Shown one piece after another: positions 63,715-64,000 of a stretch of DNA of 64,000 bases. The notes under the pieces were generated by a model. That model was given only the letters and a program-made list of their open reading frames with translations. It did not search any database and was not told where the DNA came from. Position numbers and translations under genes: made by a program. The DNA lies in NCBI RefSeq assembly GCF_900156545.1, contig NZ_FTNW01000005.1:62001-126000 (forward strand), given 5' to 3'. How positions within the stretch are numbered: position 1 is the first letter of the stretch; each line of letters starts with the position of its first letter. The DNA comes from Aquipseudomonas alcaligenes (GTDB lineage Bacteria > Pseudomonadota > Gammaproteobacteria > Pseudomonadales > Pseudomonadaceae).

Positions 63715-64000
63715 GTGAACCTGATCAAGAAGATGCTGGCGGCTCAAGCTGCCGTATTGGCCCTGTGGGCTGTGAGCGCTCAGGCTGCGACCAATGATGA
63801 GATCGCCGAGCGCATCAAGCCGGTTGGCGAGGTCTGCGTCCAGGGTGAAGAGTGCAAGGGCGTCGGCGCCGTTGCCGTGGCTGCCGGTGGTGGCGCCAAG
63901 TCGCCGGACGACGTGATCGCCGCCCACTGTGGCGCCTGCCACAATGCGGGTGTGCTGGGCGCGCCGAAGACCGGCGATACCGCTGCATGGAAGAAGCGTG
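63715..64000 (+). CDS. Cytochrome c5 family protein (3' end outside window)
   Basis: 95 codons visible. The start is GTG 63715. A signal peptide (about 1-25; MNLIKKMLAAQAAVLALWAV) and a heme c motif CGACH at C72, C75, H76 define a periplasmic c-type cytochrome. Extra cysteines C41 and C47 lie in the N-terminal segment (CVQGEEC) and could form a disulfide. The expected Met axial ligand would lie beyond the window. It is homologous to the cytochrome c5 gene next to pauR in other pseudomonads. Confidence 0.92.
   Translation, partial: MNLIKKMLAAQAAVLALWAVSAQAATNDEIAERIKPVGEVCVQGEECKGVGAVAVAAGGGAKSPDDVIAAHCGACHNAGVLGAPKTGDTAAWKKR

Overview
The window is G+C-rich chromosomal DNA from a Pseudomonas (Gammaproteobacteria). 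The gene order pst-phoU, phoBR-ubiCA, HU-recG-oxyR-exbBD-tonB, ridA-spoT-rpoZ-gmk-yicC-rph-crc-pyrE, argB-algC-dut-coaBC-radC-rpmBG and kauB-lrp-dadA-dadX-pauR-cytochrome c5 is that of the Pseudomonas core genome. It resembles the P. aeruginosa PA53xx segment with local insertions and losses. The species cannot be fixed from the sequence alone.

Layout. (1) 1-1330 is an AT-richer accessory block on the minus strand. It holds two small ORFs, each followed within about 20 bases by an attC-like site (569-626 and 45-120). No integrase gene is visible, so this is the edge of an integron cassette array, probably of the integrase-less (CALIN) type or with its integrase outside the window. One cassette encodes a protein resembling AbiGi/DUF2971-like abortive-infection proteins. 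(2) 1330-7300: purEK, small membrane and periplasmic proteins, a sugar-phosphate mutarotase, a thioesterase and an MFS transporter. (3) 7300-23400: phosphate physiology, with pstSCAB-phoU and phoBR, each preceded by a recognisable Pho box. A response regulator, a CoA-transferase, a peptidase and a CBS-domain membrane protein lie between them, followed by ubiCA. (4) 23600-32520: rubredoxin, HU, an HDOD protein, recG-oxyR and the exbB-exbD-tonB energy transducer. (5) 32698-43708: an epimerase, a repeat protein, ridA, spoT, rpoZ, gmk, yicC, rph, crc and pyrE. (6) 43727-52111: argB, algC, dut, coaBC, radC, a peptide-binding protein, and ribosomal proteins L28 and L33. (7) 52241-64000: amine and amino-acid catabolism. 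This includes aldehyde dehydrogenase KauB, an MFS transporter with its MocR-type regulator and a DUF1127 protein, a FAD amine oxidoreductase, the lrp/dadA/ridA/dadX D-alanine module, a PauR-like regulator and the start of a cytochrome c5 gene.

How it works together. The Pst transporter and PhoU signal phosphate status to PhoR/PhoB, which is expected to act on the Pho boxes seen before pstS, pstC and phoB. The right-hand end couples polyamine breakdown (FAD oxidoreductase, then KauB, with a PauR-type regulator) to D/L-alanine catabolism under an Lrp-type regulator. No tRNA or rRNA gene, CRISPR array, insertion sequence or prophage was recognised.
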